Source: Schistosoma mansoni (taxonomy: Eukaryota; Platyhelminthes; Trematoda; Strigeidida; Schistosomatidae). Taken from it: DNA of 64,000 nucleotides. The position numbers were made by a program, and so were the translations under genes. The stretch lies in assembly GCF_000237925.1 (NCBI RefSeq), contig NC_031498.1:28664963-28728962 (forward strand). The letters are read 5' to 3'. Within the stretch, counting starts at the first letter, position 1. Every line of letters starts with the position of its first letter. Positions 32,373 to 43,069 of this stretch are shown here, in pieces. The notes beneath the pieces are model-generated. The model searched no databases and was not told the DNA's origin. It was given only the letters and a program-made list of their open reading frames with translations.

Positions 32373-32976
32373 GTGCTCATTAGTGACTAGCTTCAAGTTG
32401 GAATTTTAGCAGTTCCTCGGATATGTTGACAAACATGCTATCTAAAAACCAATAAGCTAGCATTTAGTGGTCCTAATTTTGTACATCTATTGACTACACA
32501 ACTCCTTTATGGTACATGACCATATCCCGTACTAGAATTAATTATTGACTTATTACTCCTCGTTTCTTAGTCTTTATCGACTTAAGTTCAGTCCTTGAAG
32601 TTATCTAGCTATCAAATGAACAAACCTTACAAACCTCTCATGATAAAAATCTAAGTACTAGGTAACCTAACCAAAATTTATTTTGTATTGGGAATGCAAC
32701 ATTTGTTATCCTCTTCATTATGAATAAGGTTATGATTCCAAAGGTAACTACATTACAATACATCTCAATATCTCACAACATATATGTAATCTACTTTTTT
32801 ACTTTTGTTAAATTACAAGAATATAACTTAAACTAGCATTACTTAATAGAAGCTTTGTGAGGAGTTTTACATTAGTGTAATTCTCAAAACTTTCATACAC
32901 CAATAAATGGTTTATTCAATTGTTTTCATTAAAATTATGTTTATAATTTAAATGGAAAATATTTATTTTTTAATAA
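32373..32976. other. No gene seen
   Basis: About 600 bases between two B composites, nothing recognised. Confidence 0.55.
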
Positions 32977-33598
32977 TTGAGATCATGAGTCAATTGAAGC
33001 TAGACCACCATGGGAAACCTAAAAGCACTGAACGGCCGTTTCATTACAGTGTGGGACTCCTAAGCAGTGTGTATCCACGATCCCGCCTTGTGAGATTCGA
33101 ATCCAGCACCTATCAGTTTCGCGCGCTAGCTCTTAACCTCTAGACCACTGAGCCGGCCAGCACCAAACGATGTTAATGTCTGACTTCAACTAATCCATGA
33201 AATTGAGCGACACATTCAGCATTGTCTTCAATGAGTTACTATCTCACAACAGACCTCGTTGAACTCCACTGGTCTTTACTTCTCACTAGAACTCCAGGAA
33301 TATACCTCTTTCTACTTGATAAACAATAGTGGATTGGTCGAGGTTGGACATTAATACCGTTGGATGCCGGCCTACTCAGTGATCTATTAGTTAAGTGCTC
33401 TGGCGCGAGACTGGGGGGGGGTCCTGGGTTCGAATCTCGTGAGGCGGGATCATGGATGAGCACTACCGAGGAGTCCCACAATAAGACGAGACGGCCGTCC
33501 AGTGTTTCTAAGTATTCCATTGTGATCTAGCTTCAATTGACTCATGATTTCAACTATATAAAATTACTAAAGTCTCCACAAAATCCCCCTCTAGTAAT
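32977..33598. mobile_element. B: nearly complete inverted dimer
   Basis: A full antisense unit (32977 to about 33328) is joined head to head to a nearly full sense unit (33329-33598). Each arm has its own tRNA-like head and ribozyme region, so the RNA or single strand could fold into a hairpin of roughly 300 bp. Both ribozymes have core changes (CTTAGGA; GAGAC). A run of nine G lies beside the sense B box (33414-33422). Confidence 0.85.
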
Positions 33599-34085
33599 GG
33601 CATAATTTATCAGAATTATTTTTTTGTTTTTTTCTTTGTTCACTTGTATGTATCCGTGTAATATATATCAAAATAATTGGTACAACATCTCCCCCCCAAA
33701 CAAAAACAAACAAAATAAATGGTGTCGTTTCATTATATACTTGTTAACTAACATTGGTATACAACATTGTCAACCATTTCACACTTGTTTGTTAATGTGT
33801 TTGTAATGGGTTTTTTTCTTTACATGTTTACCTTATCATTTCATTGTATATTTATTATCAATAATAAAAACAATAATATACACATATAATGAATGTTCTT
33901 TTTAAACAAGCATACAGATAAGGAAAAACAGGTTATGAAGTGAATGGTTCTTGGAAAAAACAACATATTACTTGAATGGTAGTTGTAAGTGTCAGTAATA
34001 AGGATGACATAGTATGTTTACATTAGGGAATTAAAATATTGTATTTGAATTGTGATAAACAGTAGAATTTATGTTATTTATCTTA
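33599..34085. other. No gene seen
   Basis: AT-rich with a (c)8 tract and A-rich sequence near 33691-33720. Confidence 0.55.
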
Positions 34086-34452
34086 TGTAATGCCTTCAAA
34101 TGCCCTGGTACGGTTGAGAGTGGGAGGAATCAGCTCTCACTCTCTCCAAATGCTTTCACATAACCATGTGCATACAACCACTAAGAGGGGAAGTCCTACT
34201 GACTACCTTCTCGTCGAGGAGGTGTTGTTTACGAAATTGAGAGGAAGAGAAGTGAATGTCCGGTGCTTTAATCGGTTTGGTGGATATGGAGGACCCACCT
34301 AGAGGAGTTGGAAAATCCAGATTCTAAACTAAATGGTTCACATAGGCTCCCGGATCATGAGGGGAAAATGGCGTAAGAGCCAATTGTTGGTCATCGGCTA
34401 CCGTGGTACTGCATCTGCTGACGTCACTCCACTGCCTTGTGGATCAGACCTT
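34086..34452 (+). mobile_element. F: 5' two thirds of a short retroposon, fused to B
   Basis: The same head as the other F copies (CCCTGGTACGGTTGAGAG) runs to CTTGTGGATCAGACCTT, then passes without a spacer into an antisense B copy at about 34453. The F 3' part and tail are missing. Confidence 0.75.
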
Positions 34453-34806
34453 AAACACTTGACGGCCGTCTCGTCACAGTGTGGGACTCCTCATCAGTGC
34501 ACATACACGATTCCGCCTTCCGAGTTTCGAATCCAGGACCTATTGGTCTCGCGCGCGAGCGCCTAACCTCTAGAACCACTGATCAGGCATCTAACGGTGT
34601 TAATGTCTAACTTCAACCGATCCACGAAATTGAGCGACACATCCACCATTGCGTTCAATGAGTTACCATCTCACACCAGACCTGGTTGAACTTCACTGGT
34701 CACTGCTTCTCACTAGATTTGCAGGAAATACCTCTTGAAGTCAGTCACCAGTGAGCATATGTTGATTAATATCAGAAGGGGTTTTGTGGATATTATAGTA
34801 ATTCGT
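34453..34806 (-). mobile_element. B: antisense unit starting in the ribozyme, fused to F
   Basis: It begins at the ribozyme (GACGGCCGTCTCGTC) and continues through the B box complement, head and middle to the other terminus (ATCAGAAGGGGTTTTGTGG). The ribozyme side abuts F. The core has GAGAC. Confidence 0.8.
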
Positions 34807-35900
34807 ATATGCTCCTCTGGAATATTCATAAATTGTTTTATAAGCAATGTTCCGTATAGTGACTGTGTTTGAACATGTTCACAATACGGATAAATTATAA
34901 CTAAATATCCGTCTGGGAGGAATAGAGAGACCTTTTATCTTACACTGGAGCTAAGCAGCAATGACCGATAACAATTCCATCAAGGATCACTTACCATTTA
35001 AAATATAATCGCATGTTCACTGATGACTTACATTATAATGGGATCTTAACTTTTTGTATTCTACGAAATTCACTTAGGTCCTGAACCATTGCTAATACGT
35101 ATAATGAAATGCAACCTCAGTGACTCAAATAATTAACTGTTCTCCACTAATACTGAAAATTCATGTGTGAACACCAATCTGAGGTTACATACCAGCACAA
35201 AGCAAATATCTAACGTTCCCTGACTCTAAATAATACCATGACTAAAAACTTATCATTGAGAAAAGTCACGTAGAAGTTATTCTAAACAGGATATGCTCAT
35301 CGGTACTGTTACCATGGTAATTTATTATTTCATGTGATGCTTAAATACTTCTTCTTTCATTTATATTCATAACTAATAAGAAATATAAATCATATTTGTC
35401 ATAAACTGAGTTGTTTTTTTTATAAACCTGACTTTTACTAAACTACTAACGTTTAATTCCAAGTTTCATTTTGATTGGTCAACAATAATTAACCAATCAT
35501 AATTTGTTGATTACTCTAAAAATTGAGGGGAAAAAAAAGATATTCCCAATATGGTTCCTAATATGGATCTTTCTTAAATTATTGAAATATGTTGTTAGGA
35601 TATATACAATCTAAATTTTACAAATAAAGTACATCAATATTACATACCTTTTATGGTTTTCTTCCAAAGAAAGGAATACCCTCCGATTAGAAGATACAAA
35701 CAAAAAACAAAAAAACAACATTAAGGAAGTACTCCTCTATTGACAACTATTCATCTATCAATGAATCACCATGTATACTATACAGTAACTATTCAATATT
35801 ATTCATAAAACCATAATAATATTCATTTGATTCCTAATATAAACTAGTTGGAGACTAATAGAATGGATATTAGCTAAAAGGAAAACAAAATCTATAAATT
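34807..35900 (+). promoter_or_regulatory. Repeat-poor upstream block of the channel exon, possible 5' flank or 5' UTR
   Basis: About 1.1 kb ends at the channel start codon and carries none of the repeat families that fill the rest of the window. It is AT-rich. At about 35474-35505 it has a CCAAT-type motif on both strands (GATTGGT followed by ACCAATC), forming an inverted pair. I see no convincing TATA box at a fixed distance. Promoter or 5' UTR status is inferred from position only. Confidence 0.3.
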
Positions 35901-35976
35901 ATGCCACAAAGAAAAGGATTATTAGCTCCACAAAATACATTTCTTGATACTATTGCAACACGATTCGATGGAACAC
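35901..35976 (+). CDS. First coding exon of an ELK/KCNH-type voltage-gated potassium channel (partial gene)
   Basis: The ATG at 35901 opens 25 codons plus one base before a donor GTAAGT at 35977. The peptide is MPQRKGLL followed by APQNTFLDTIATRFDGT. This start is the N-terminal cap of the PAS (eag) domain of KCNH channels. APQNTFL is shared by EAG, ERG and ELK members, while DTIATRFDGT is the ELK (KCNH3/4/8-like) form. The leftover base C would begin a His codon (CAY), as expected for the ELK sequence DGTH. Known ELK channels are six-helix plasma-membrane K+ channels with a PAS domain and a C-terminal cyclic-nucleotide-binding-like domain; in vertebrates the cap tunes gating. Nothing further of the channel is visible in the window, so intron 1 would exceed 28 kb, which is usual for schistosome neuronal channel genes. 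The gene family is a strong call; ELK over ERG is likely. Confidence 0.85.
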
Positions 35977-36035
35977 GTAAGTAATCTACAACAAAAAGAC
36001 TTATTGTTTAATTGTATATTTATTTGTCTCATTAT

Positions 36036-36525
36036 GGTGTATTCTACTGATGTTGGTAGATATAAGTAGTATTGTAGTGACCTGCATTTCTCAACGAGAA
36101 CACGATTGGAATAATGAAAACATTTATTATTATAACCAATGGTATCAGTGATTGTTTTATCGTACTCGTTGTTGTTTAACTGTATCAAAGTCACTGCTCC
36201 TTCCGCTATCCTTCTTGTTTGGTTCGAACTTTTTTACGCTTCGCTCTTATTGCCTGTACTCATTGGTACGTCTCAGTATTCTTTCGATAGCACGAGATAG
36301 CCAATAAATATACTTTGTCTGGACCAGTTAAAGCCTTCTGGTTTGTGAGTTATCGAAGGGACCAAGTCGTTTTTTGGCGCGTAATCTTATTGTAGTGGTG
36401 ATCATAGTCAATCGAGACTGGAAGCCATCTACAGTATATACTCTCAATCGAAAGTGCAATATATATGGTGGTAAAAGGTTAAGACGATCGTAGAGAAGAG
36501 AATGTCACCAATAGTCAACTGTTTC
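36036..36525 (+). mobile_element. E: MITE-like E1 element split by an LTR-like unit
   Basis: The left piece ends GATATAAGTAGTAT. The right piece resumes GTATATACTCTCAATCGAAAGTG. The LTR-like unit H (36073-36433) sits between. Confidence 0.7.
36073..36433 (+). mobile_element. H: LTR-like unit, probably a solo LTR, nested in E
   Basis: 361 bp, TGTAGTGACCTGC to CATCTACA, flanked by GTAT on both sides (36069-36072 and 36434-36437). It has the same family and length class as the 21.6-kb copy. It lies about 100 bases right of the channel exon, inside its likely first intron. Confidence 0.65.
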
Positions 36526-36542
36526 ATATATGAACTAAATTT

Positions 36543-36992
36543 CAATAGTTGAATTCGTGATTCGATATAAGCTAGACCAATAATGAAAACCTGGAAGTAC
36601 TAGACAGTCGTTAGGTGCTAGCATGGGACTCCTCATCAGTGATCATCTACTATTCTGAATGTAGGATTCGAACTCCACGACCTTCGTTCGGGTGTCTGAA
36701 CTCTTAACCTCTATACCATCGAGCCGTCATTCAACTGTGTTATTGTCTAACTTCCCCAAATCCACCATATTGTATGACCGTCCACCATTGTCTTCAGTGA
36801 GTAACTGCCTCTACAACAGACACAGTTGAGCTCCACTCTTCACGACTTCTTGTGGATTGGTTGACGTTAAAGAATAACACCTATGGATGGCGATCCAGTG
36901 GTTTAAAGGTCAAGTGTTCGCCTGCGAAACTGAAGGGCCTGGGTTTGGGTTCCGCGTGAGGGATTATGGGGACTTACTGCTGTGGAGTCTCA
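36543..36992. mobile_element. B: inverted dimer, about 300 + 140 bp
   Basis: An antisense unit (36543-36849) is joined head to head to a sense piece (36850-36992) that stops in the ribozyme region (CTGCTGTGGAGTC). Both are diverged. It lies 0.6 kb right of the channel exon, inside the likely first intron. Confidence 0.75.
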
Positions 36993-37244
36993 TTTCATTT
37001 ACCATAACATCTCTATGATTAATAGTTTTAAACATCTTCAATGTGTTTTCATTCATTATCATAATATTATAGTTTTCTTCCTTCTTGCAAAAAGAAAGTT
37101 GAATAATTTTCACTTAGAAAAATCATTTTTCTTTAAAATTTTTAAATTAAAATCCCGACTTTCAATATCTGAACATTCGTTTTAATGAAATGAATACGTA
37201 CTATTTTGAAGTCGAAAGATAATTTATCTAGTTAAGTCATTACT

Positions 37245-37534
37245 TTCACTTGATATTGTTTGTTTGAATCTTTCCAGTGATGTTTAGAACTGCAATTTGA
37301 TCAGTCTTTTATGGGTATATGTGCATACTGTACAAATTAGGTCGATATTGTCCTAATTTACAAGCTTTACAAACAAAGATGATTAGTGACCAATAGTGGG
37401 ATCTAGGACGCGCGTTTCGTCTTATATGAGACTTATCAGTTGGATGTACCTGCATTTCAGATCTGATGTTCATTCCGAACGAAACGCGTGTGCTGAATTC
37501 CGCTACTAACCACTATCCATCTTTCCTTATTACA
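37245..37534. mobile_element. A: fold-back composite with target-site duplication
   Basis: An antisense arm from the 3' end to the start of the ribozyme region (37245-37473) is joined head to head to a sense arm that begins inside the ribozyme (GAACGAAACGCGTGT) and ends CATCTTTCCTTATTACA. It is flanked by TCATTACT at 37237-37244 and 37535-37542. The design is the same as at 9978-10324. Confidence 0.8.
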
Positions 37535-37639
37535 TCATTACTGTTTATCATTATCATTTTTTTCATAATAATATTATTATCCATGATCATTTCTTAATTT
37601 CCCCTTTTGATGTAATTACTTTAAGAAAAGTGTATAACA

Positions 37640-37745
37640 TTTCTCTGTAAAGCTTACAAAAGGCCTAATCAGAGGTATCGTGGTTGCTGGCAGGCAATAT
37701 GCAGCAAAAAGAATTTACATTATTCAGATTTTGATTGACTAGACT
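37640..37745 (+). repeat. K: fragment
   Basis: GGTATCGTGGTTGCTGGCAG, CAATATGCAGCAAAA and TTACATTATTCAG parallel 28710-28770. Confidence 0.4.
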
Positions 37746-37988
37746 GCTTCATTTTAACTGGAGACCATTCAATATTCATCATCAAGATCGACGAAGAAGT
37801 AAGAAACGGAAATTTGTTAAAATACAATTTGCTGAGAATTCTGTATTGTACCAAAAGTATATTATCGAATAAAGCTAATAATAATAATCGTAGACGTCCA
37901 ATGACTGACATGATGAAATCTTCTGGTCTGTTAATTGATTTTATTTACCATTCAAGGATGTTTATTTGGTGTTCATCGACTGCATATT

Positions 37989-38021
<33 letters not shown>

Positions 38022-38199
38022 GTGGCCTTATTCAATATTCTTCGTCGATCCTGATGATAAATAGTGAGTGATCGTGATCGCCAGTTAGAAGTTAGCAGCC
38101 CAGTCAATCGATATTAATATAATCTACATTCTTTTCACTACATATTTCCAGTATCCAAGATATCTGTGATTGGACTCCTTTGCAACAGAAATTTGTACA

Positions 38200-38335
38200 A
38201 TTTTTAGAGAAGCACCTGAATAGTTTATGCGATTAATAGCCATAATGATATATTAAGATAAAGAAAATTAGATAACTTGTTGAAATACCTAGATGTCAGG
38301 AACAGGTAGCCCAGATGGTTAAGCAGGCCGCCAAT
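38200..38335 (-). repeat. K: fragment, reverse
   Basis: GTCAGGAACAGGTAGCCCAG and AACTTGTTGAAATACCTAGA are the complement of 28560-28615. Confidence 0.45.
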
Positions 38336-38460
38336 TATTCTTAATTTATCCCTGGAATTCTATAACATTTAAATTCATAACGAGTTTTTATAGTTTGGAT
38401 TGAAGTAGTTTGAATATAATATGATTGTAAAATACATTAGTCAAGTTAAAACTAGAATTT

Positions 38461-38972
38461 ATTATTATTTATTTAAATACGTACATATTGTTGCAAAGCG
38501 GCACCAGATACATATGCGCCACACTTTATTTGTGTGAGGGCTGTGATACAGCACAGGTGCCCAGACGGAAACAGGTGGTTTTCTTAGGGAGTCACACCCC
38601 GAGCCTTTGACTTCAAGGTCTAACCCACAAGGCAGTGGAGCATCGTAAGGAGATGCAGTCTCATGGTAGCCGGTGACAAACAATTGATTCACATTCCATT
38701 TGTTCCATCAGGATACTCGAGCCCATATGCACCATTGGTTTGGAATCAGGGTTTCCCAATTCCCCTAGGTGGAATTTCAGTGTCCACCAACCCGGTGAAA
38801 GCGCTGGACATTCGCTTTTCGTCCTCTCACTTTCGTGAACAACACCTGTGATGCGAGAAGACAGTGAGTAGGAATTCCCTGGCAGATGATATATACGCGT
38901 GGCCATGTGAGAGCATATGGAGAGGGAGAACGGACTCTCCTCACTCTCTGCCGTACCAGGGCATTATATTTA
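38461..38972 (-). mobile_element. F: nearly complete short retroposon
   Basis: About 512 bp in reverse orientation. The tail (tattatttatttaaa) is at the left and the head (CCGTACCAGGGCATT) at the right. It has the same length and order as the copy at 49660-50171. No target duplication was recognised. Confidence 0.8.
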
Positions 38973-39464
38973 CACAACTATTCAATTATGTGGCTTTTGA
39001 CTAAAAGTCCTATGAAACTTCAGATATAATTTGAATGGACTGATGAAACAAAATGGGTTAATTACAGCTAATCATGTCTTGGATAATGTTCAAACAGTAA
39101 CGATATTGCATCCTTCATCTGTCTTATTAAAGTCAAAAGTGGTCATACAGAATGAAGCGTTTTCTTTCGGATAAGCCTTTATCAATTTCGTTTAAACACT
39201 TCAGATTACACTTCATGAGTAGGTTAAATAAGAAAGAGTGGAATAGTCTATGAATAAATAACTTCGATAAAATGGAACTTCATTTTTATGTCACTGAAAT
39301 GCTTAACAAATGCATTGCATACATTATCGATCGGTATTAATCATTAGGATGCACGATTACTGTTTGTGGAGTTGTTATTATTTTAAAAAGTATCAAATTA
39401 GTCACAATGAATTGGACATAATTTTTAACAGAATACACAAACATTTTTAAACAATAATGGTACC
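38973..39464. other. No gene seen
   Basis: Probable intron sequence of the channel gene, nothing recognised. Confidence 0.5.
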
Positions 39465-39945
39465 CTAAGCAAAGATAGATAATAGCTAGTAATGGAATCT
39501 AGGAGGCGCGTTTCGTCCCATTTCGGACGAGTTGGCTTGATGTACCTGCATCTCGGAGTTGATGTTCGCTCTGGGACTCGAGCCCAGTACCGTTCGCTTT
39601 TAACGCCATCGCGTTATCCACTTAGCTACTGAGTCCTGATAACCACTTATTTGTGCAATGGGATGAAGTTTAAATTCACATAGTATTGTTTGTTTGAATC
39701 TTCCCATTGATATTAAGGACTGAAAATGGTCAGTCTCTAATTGGCATACGTGCATACTGTGATTATTGCCCCGATATAGCCTTAATTCACAAGCATTATA
39801 AGCAAATATGGATAGTGGCTAGCAGTGGAATCCAGGACGCGCATTTTGTCCGATTTGGGACTTGTCAGCTGGATGTACCTTCGTCTCAGAGTTGATGTTC
39901 AGTATGGGACTCGAACGCAGTACTGTTGACTTCAAACGCCATCCA
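39465..39945 (-). mobile_element. A: head-to-tail tandem of SMalpha-like units
   Basis: About one and a half units run in the same direction. AAGCAAA recurs at 39477 and 39800, giving a period of about 323 bp. Two antisense ribozymes lie at about 39505-39556 and 39822-39875, both with altered bases. A head-to-tail dimer is expected if the template was multimeric or circular RNA, or if satellite-like expansion occurred. Confidence 0.85.
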
Positions 39946-40451
39946 TGGGAATATCCATATGTTCGATACAAGTAATGAATTCTCTGAAGAATCTATACAA
40001 TATTCCAACTAGTTCCATAAATCAAATAGACTTTATTAGCAATTGTTTAGACAACACTAAAAATTAGTTTGAAGCATTGATCAGTTGTCTTTCATCTACA
40101 TCTATAAATGTTTTTCAATCAAGTTTTAGCCTATGGTATCATTTTTGTTTTTTGGTTGTATAATAAAATTGATACATAAAATGTACAAATCTGAAACTTT
40201 CTGTTTTCCACATGACAGAACAGAAAAAATAAACAAAATACCATTGTGCTTCTTATAAAATCTTCTCAGTATTAGACATTGTAAACTATTCAGAATTGAA
40301 TATGATTACTTGATACGACTACTAAACATAATCAAATCTTTCTTTTATGTTCAGGACTGAATTTGGATCAATCTCCTATTAGAAGTTGTTTATCCTAAGT
40401 CGACTTATACGATATTGCTGTTAAGTACAGCTGTTTAAGTAAAACTGACAA
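39946..40451. other. No gene seen
   Basis: Probable intron sequence, AT-rich, nothing recognised. Confidence 0.5.
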
Positions 40452-40670
40452 TGATTAGTAGTAAAACTCATAAATCGCGTTCGATCCTACTTTAGACTCG
40501 TCATTTGGATGTACCTCAATGGATAACACATTACACACTGACCAGAAAGTTACAAATTTCTGCTGCCGGTATAAATACCAGCATTAGTATGCAAGTATAT
40601 GAAGTTGATGAACCCTAAATAGAACGAAATGTGTGTACTGGATTCTACTGTTTTCCATAATCACTCTTCG
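40452..40670. mobile_element. A: degraded fold-back
   Basis: An antisense ribozyme trace (40480-40525) and a sense ribozyme trace (GTTGATGAACCC...GAACGAAAT, about 40600-40640) face each other across about 60 bases of unrelated or decayed sequence. Confidence 0.55.
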
Positions 40671-40786
40671 ATTAACTAATCGATTACCTTAAACACATTA
40701 AAAAAAAACCCAGAAAAACGTGATTACAGAGTCTTAGATTTGTAATTTAAATAGCCTAGAGTTTTGAGTAGACCAACGTAAATTTA

Positions 40787-40911
40787 CAAAAGGGGGTTTT
40801 GTGGAGATCTTAGTAAATTTATATTGGAAGCACCTGACAGCCGTTTCATCCTATTGTGCTTCCACGTTTTCCATTGTGGTCTAGCTTCAATTGACTCATG
40901 ATTTCAACATA
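40787..40911. mobile_element. B: short fold-back
   Basis: An antisense terminus (GGGGGTTTTGTGGAG...CCTATTGTG) meets a sense terminus (CTTCCACGTTTTCC...). The turn lies in the ribozyme stem region. Confidence 0.75.
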
Positions 40912-41111
40912 TATTTGTTAGACAATCTGCTAACGTATTTTCATATAAACAAAAAAAGATCACCGATCCTTTACTCTTTTAAAACACCTCAAGTTTTATG
41001 GACAGACGATCTCTGACACCTACCTGGCTATAACTCACTTATATCTTAGATTCATCGATAATAACTATCTTAACTGTTCAATTAAATGTCAAAAGAAACA
41101 TTTGTAATTTT

Positions 41112-41127
41112 CAGAAGGGGTTTTGTG
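41112..41127 (-). mobile_element. B: terminus cut by an assembly gap
   Basis: CAGAAGGGGTTTTGTG is the B terminus. The next base is the first N of the gap at 41128. Confidence 0.6.
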
Positions 41128-41327
41128 NNNNNNNNNNNNNNNNNNNNNNNNNNNNNNNNNNNNNNNNNNNNNNNNNNNNNNNNNNNNNNNNNNNNNNNNN
41201 NNNNNNNNNNNNNNNNNNNNNNNNNNNNNNNNNNNNNNNNNNNNNNNNNNNNNNNNNNNNNNNNNNNNNNNNNNNNNNNNNNNNNNNNNNNNNNNNNNNN
41301 NNNNNNNNNNNNNNNNNNNNNNNNNNN
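41128..41327. other. Assembly gap, 200 N
   Basis: Exactly 200 N, so a placeholder length. It begins inside a B terminus. Confidence 0.99.
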
Positions 41328-41558
41328 TCAATTCATTAACTAGGGGAAAAAAAACAACACAGTGAAAGTTTATCATAGACTCTTCTTTCTGTTTTTTCTC
41401 CTTTCATTACCTCTTTGTTCAGTTATTTGTTATTTAGGATAGATGAAATAGGGAATATACTAGAAATGAATAACAACTAAAATCATTTTAATTAGAATAA
41501 TAATAATAATAATAAAACTCCAAACTTGTTTCTGCTGGTTTCTAGGACAATAAATATG
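41328..41558 (+). repeat. Duplicated segment, copy 2, right of an assembly gap
   Basis: Same as 29196-29412, with a longer (ataata)n tract. It starts at the first base after the gap and is followed by a B copy. Confidence 0.65.
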
Positions 41559-42048
41559 TTTTCAGAAGGGGTTTTGAGGAGATTTTCGTAATTTTATGGT
41601 TGAATTCATGAGTCAATTAAAGCTAGACCGTCAATGATAACCTGGAAGCACTAGATGGCAGTTTCGTCCTAGTATGGGACTCCTTAGAGATGTGCACCCA
41701 CGATTCTGCCTGCTCTAGATTCAAACCCAACACCTATCAGTCTCGCTCGTGAGAGCCTAACCGTAAGACCACTGACTCGGCAACCAACCACGAAATTGAG
41801 CAACCGTCCATCATCGTCTTCAGTGAGTTGATATCTAACAACAGACATGGTTGAACTCCAGGAAATATGCCTTGATGCCAGTCATTAGTGAGCATATGAT
41901 TATTGTCATAAGAGGTTTGAATCTCGCAAGGTGAGATTTTAAATGTGCACTGTTGAAGAGTTACACAATAGAGCGAGTTGGCAATCCAGTTCTTCCAGGT
42001 TTTCCATGGTGGTCTAGCTTCAATTGACTAATGAATTCAACTATAAAA
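41558..42048. mobile_element. B: antisense unit joined to a sense arm starting at the B box
   Basis: The antisense unit runs 41558-41920. The sense arm begins with GGTTTGAATCTCGCAAGG (B-box region) and ends CAACTATAAAATAAAC. Both ribozyme regions are degraded. Confidence 0.75.
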
Positions 42049-42869
42049 TAAACATATTTGTTGTTATTTTCGCTCTCCACTGCTATGATAACTTATTTCA
42101 GTATTTCAGTAAACAATCTGTCGTTGAATTCTTGTTTTATATTTTTCGAGGTGTACAGAATCAAACCCAACGTTTTTTTTAAGATCTTATATTCATTTAA
42201 CAGCGATGGATAAATTGGCTAAAGTATAATAGAGAGATGATCTTAAAATAACCATTAAAAACTTTCAGCTAGTTTCTAGTCAATCAGGAAACATGTTTGA
42301 TTAATGAATAGATTATGTAAGAGTAAACAATTATATATAGTATATACATATAGTAAGGTATAAACAGGTTTCACACAAGTACGTTGTTCAAATCCTTGAA
42401 TCTTAAAAAGAAACTGGTCAAACTTTTAGGAGTATCCCGATAATTCCTAGTTAGGGTAAGATATTTAGAGTTTGGATTTCCATCATGTATTGAAATCAGA
42501 TATAATGTAGAAAATGTTCTGTAGCTATATGGATGAATTTCGCATAAAAATATAAACGGTACTATTTGTATACTTTGTTCAAAACATTTAGTGCCAACAG
42601 GTTAAGATTTCTTTTAGGATGTTCAAGTGATGTGTTATTTAGAGCATTTTTAGTCACGTTCTGTTCAGTAGGTGAGTGTGGAGTACTGGAGTGTAATTCT
42701 CATTACAGATTTTATTTCAGGCATCTGTAGTTATCCTCAACTGTCTACTGTGAACATGACAGTATTGAGCAGTTAAGAATTCAGAACGAAAATAGTATAG
42801 TATCTTGAAAATAAGGGCTTAAAATTGAGTGTTTAGTGAAAATCATACGTAAATAATCACCACTTACTT
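42049..42869. other. No gene seen
   Basis: About 820 bases without a recognised repeat. This is one of the longest plain stretches and is followed by a weak exon candidate. Confidence 0.5.
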
Positions 42870-43056
42870 AGTGATTGGGAAAATGATCAAAATACTGGCT
42901 ATGAAATATAACTTGAACATTAAGAACATGACGGATAATGTCATCCAGCATGAAACAATGGCTAAATTTTCAAAACATGAATTCGTTCGTCTGATTCTCA
43001 ACCGATACTATCCAGCTACAACAAATTGTATGATAGAGTTATTCTTCTTTTTTTAA
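42870..43056 (+). CDS. Weak candidate exon or short ORF, unrecognised
   Basis: A frame of 61 codons opens just after CCACTTACTTAG, which would serve as a splice acceptor. It contains MTDNVIQHETMAKFSKHEF and ends in a run of Phe codons followed by TAA. A donor-like GTATGA lies near 43028. It abuts the B insertion at 43070. No homology is recognised, and chance is a real alternative. Confidence 0.18.
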
Positions 43057-43069
43057 CTATTATGAACTA

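Noticed and set aside
39465-39945. CRISPR-like array because of regularly spaced repeats
   Set aside because: The repeat unit is a 323-bp eukaryotic SINE dimer with no short spacers.
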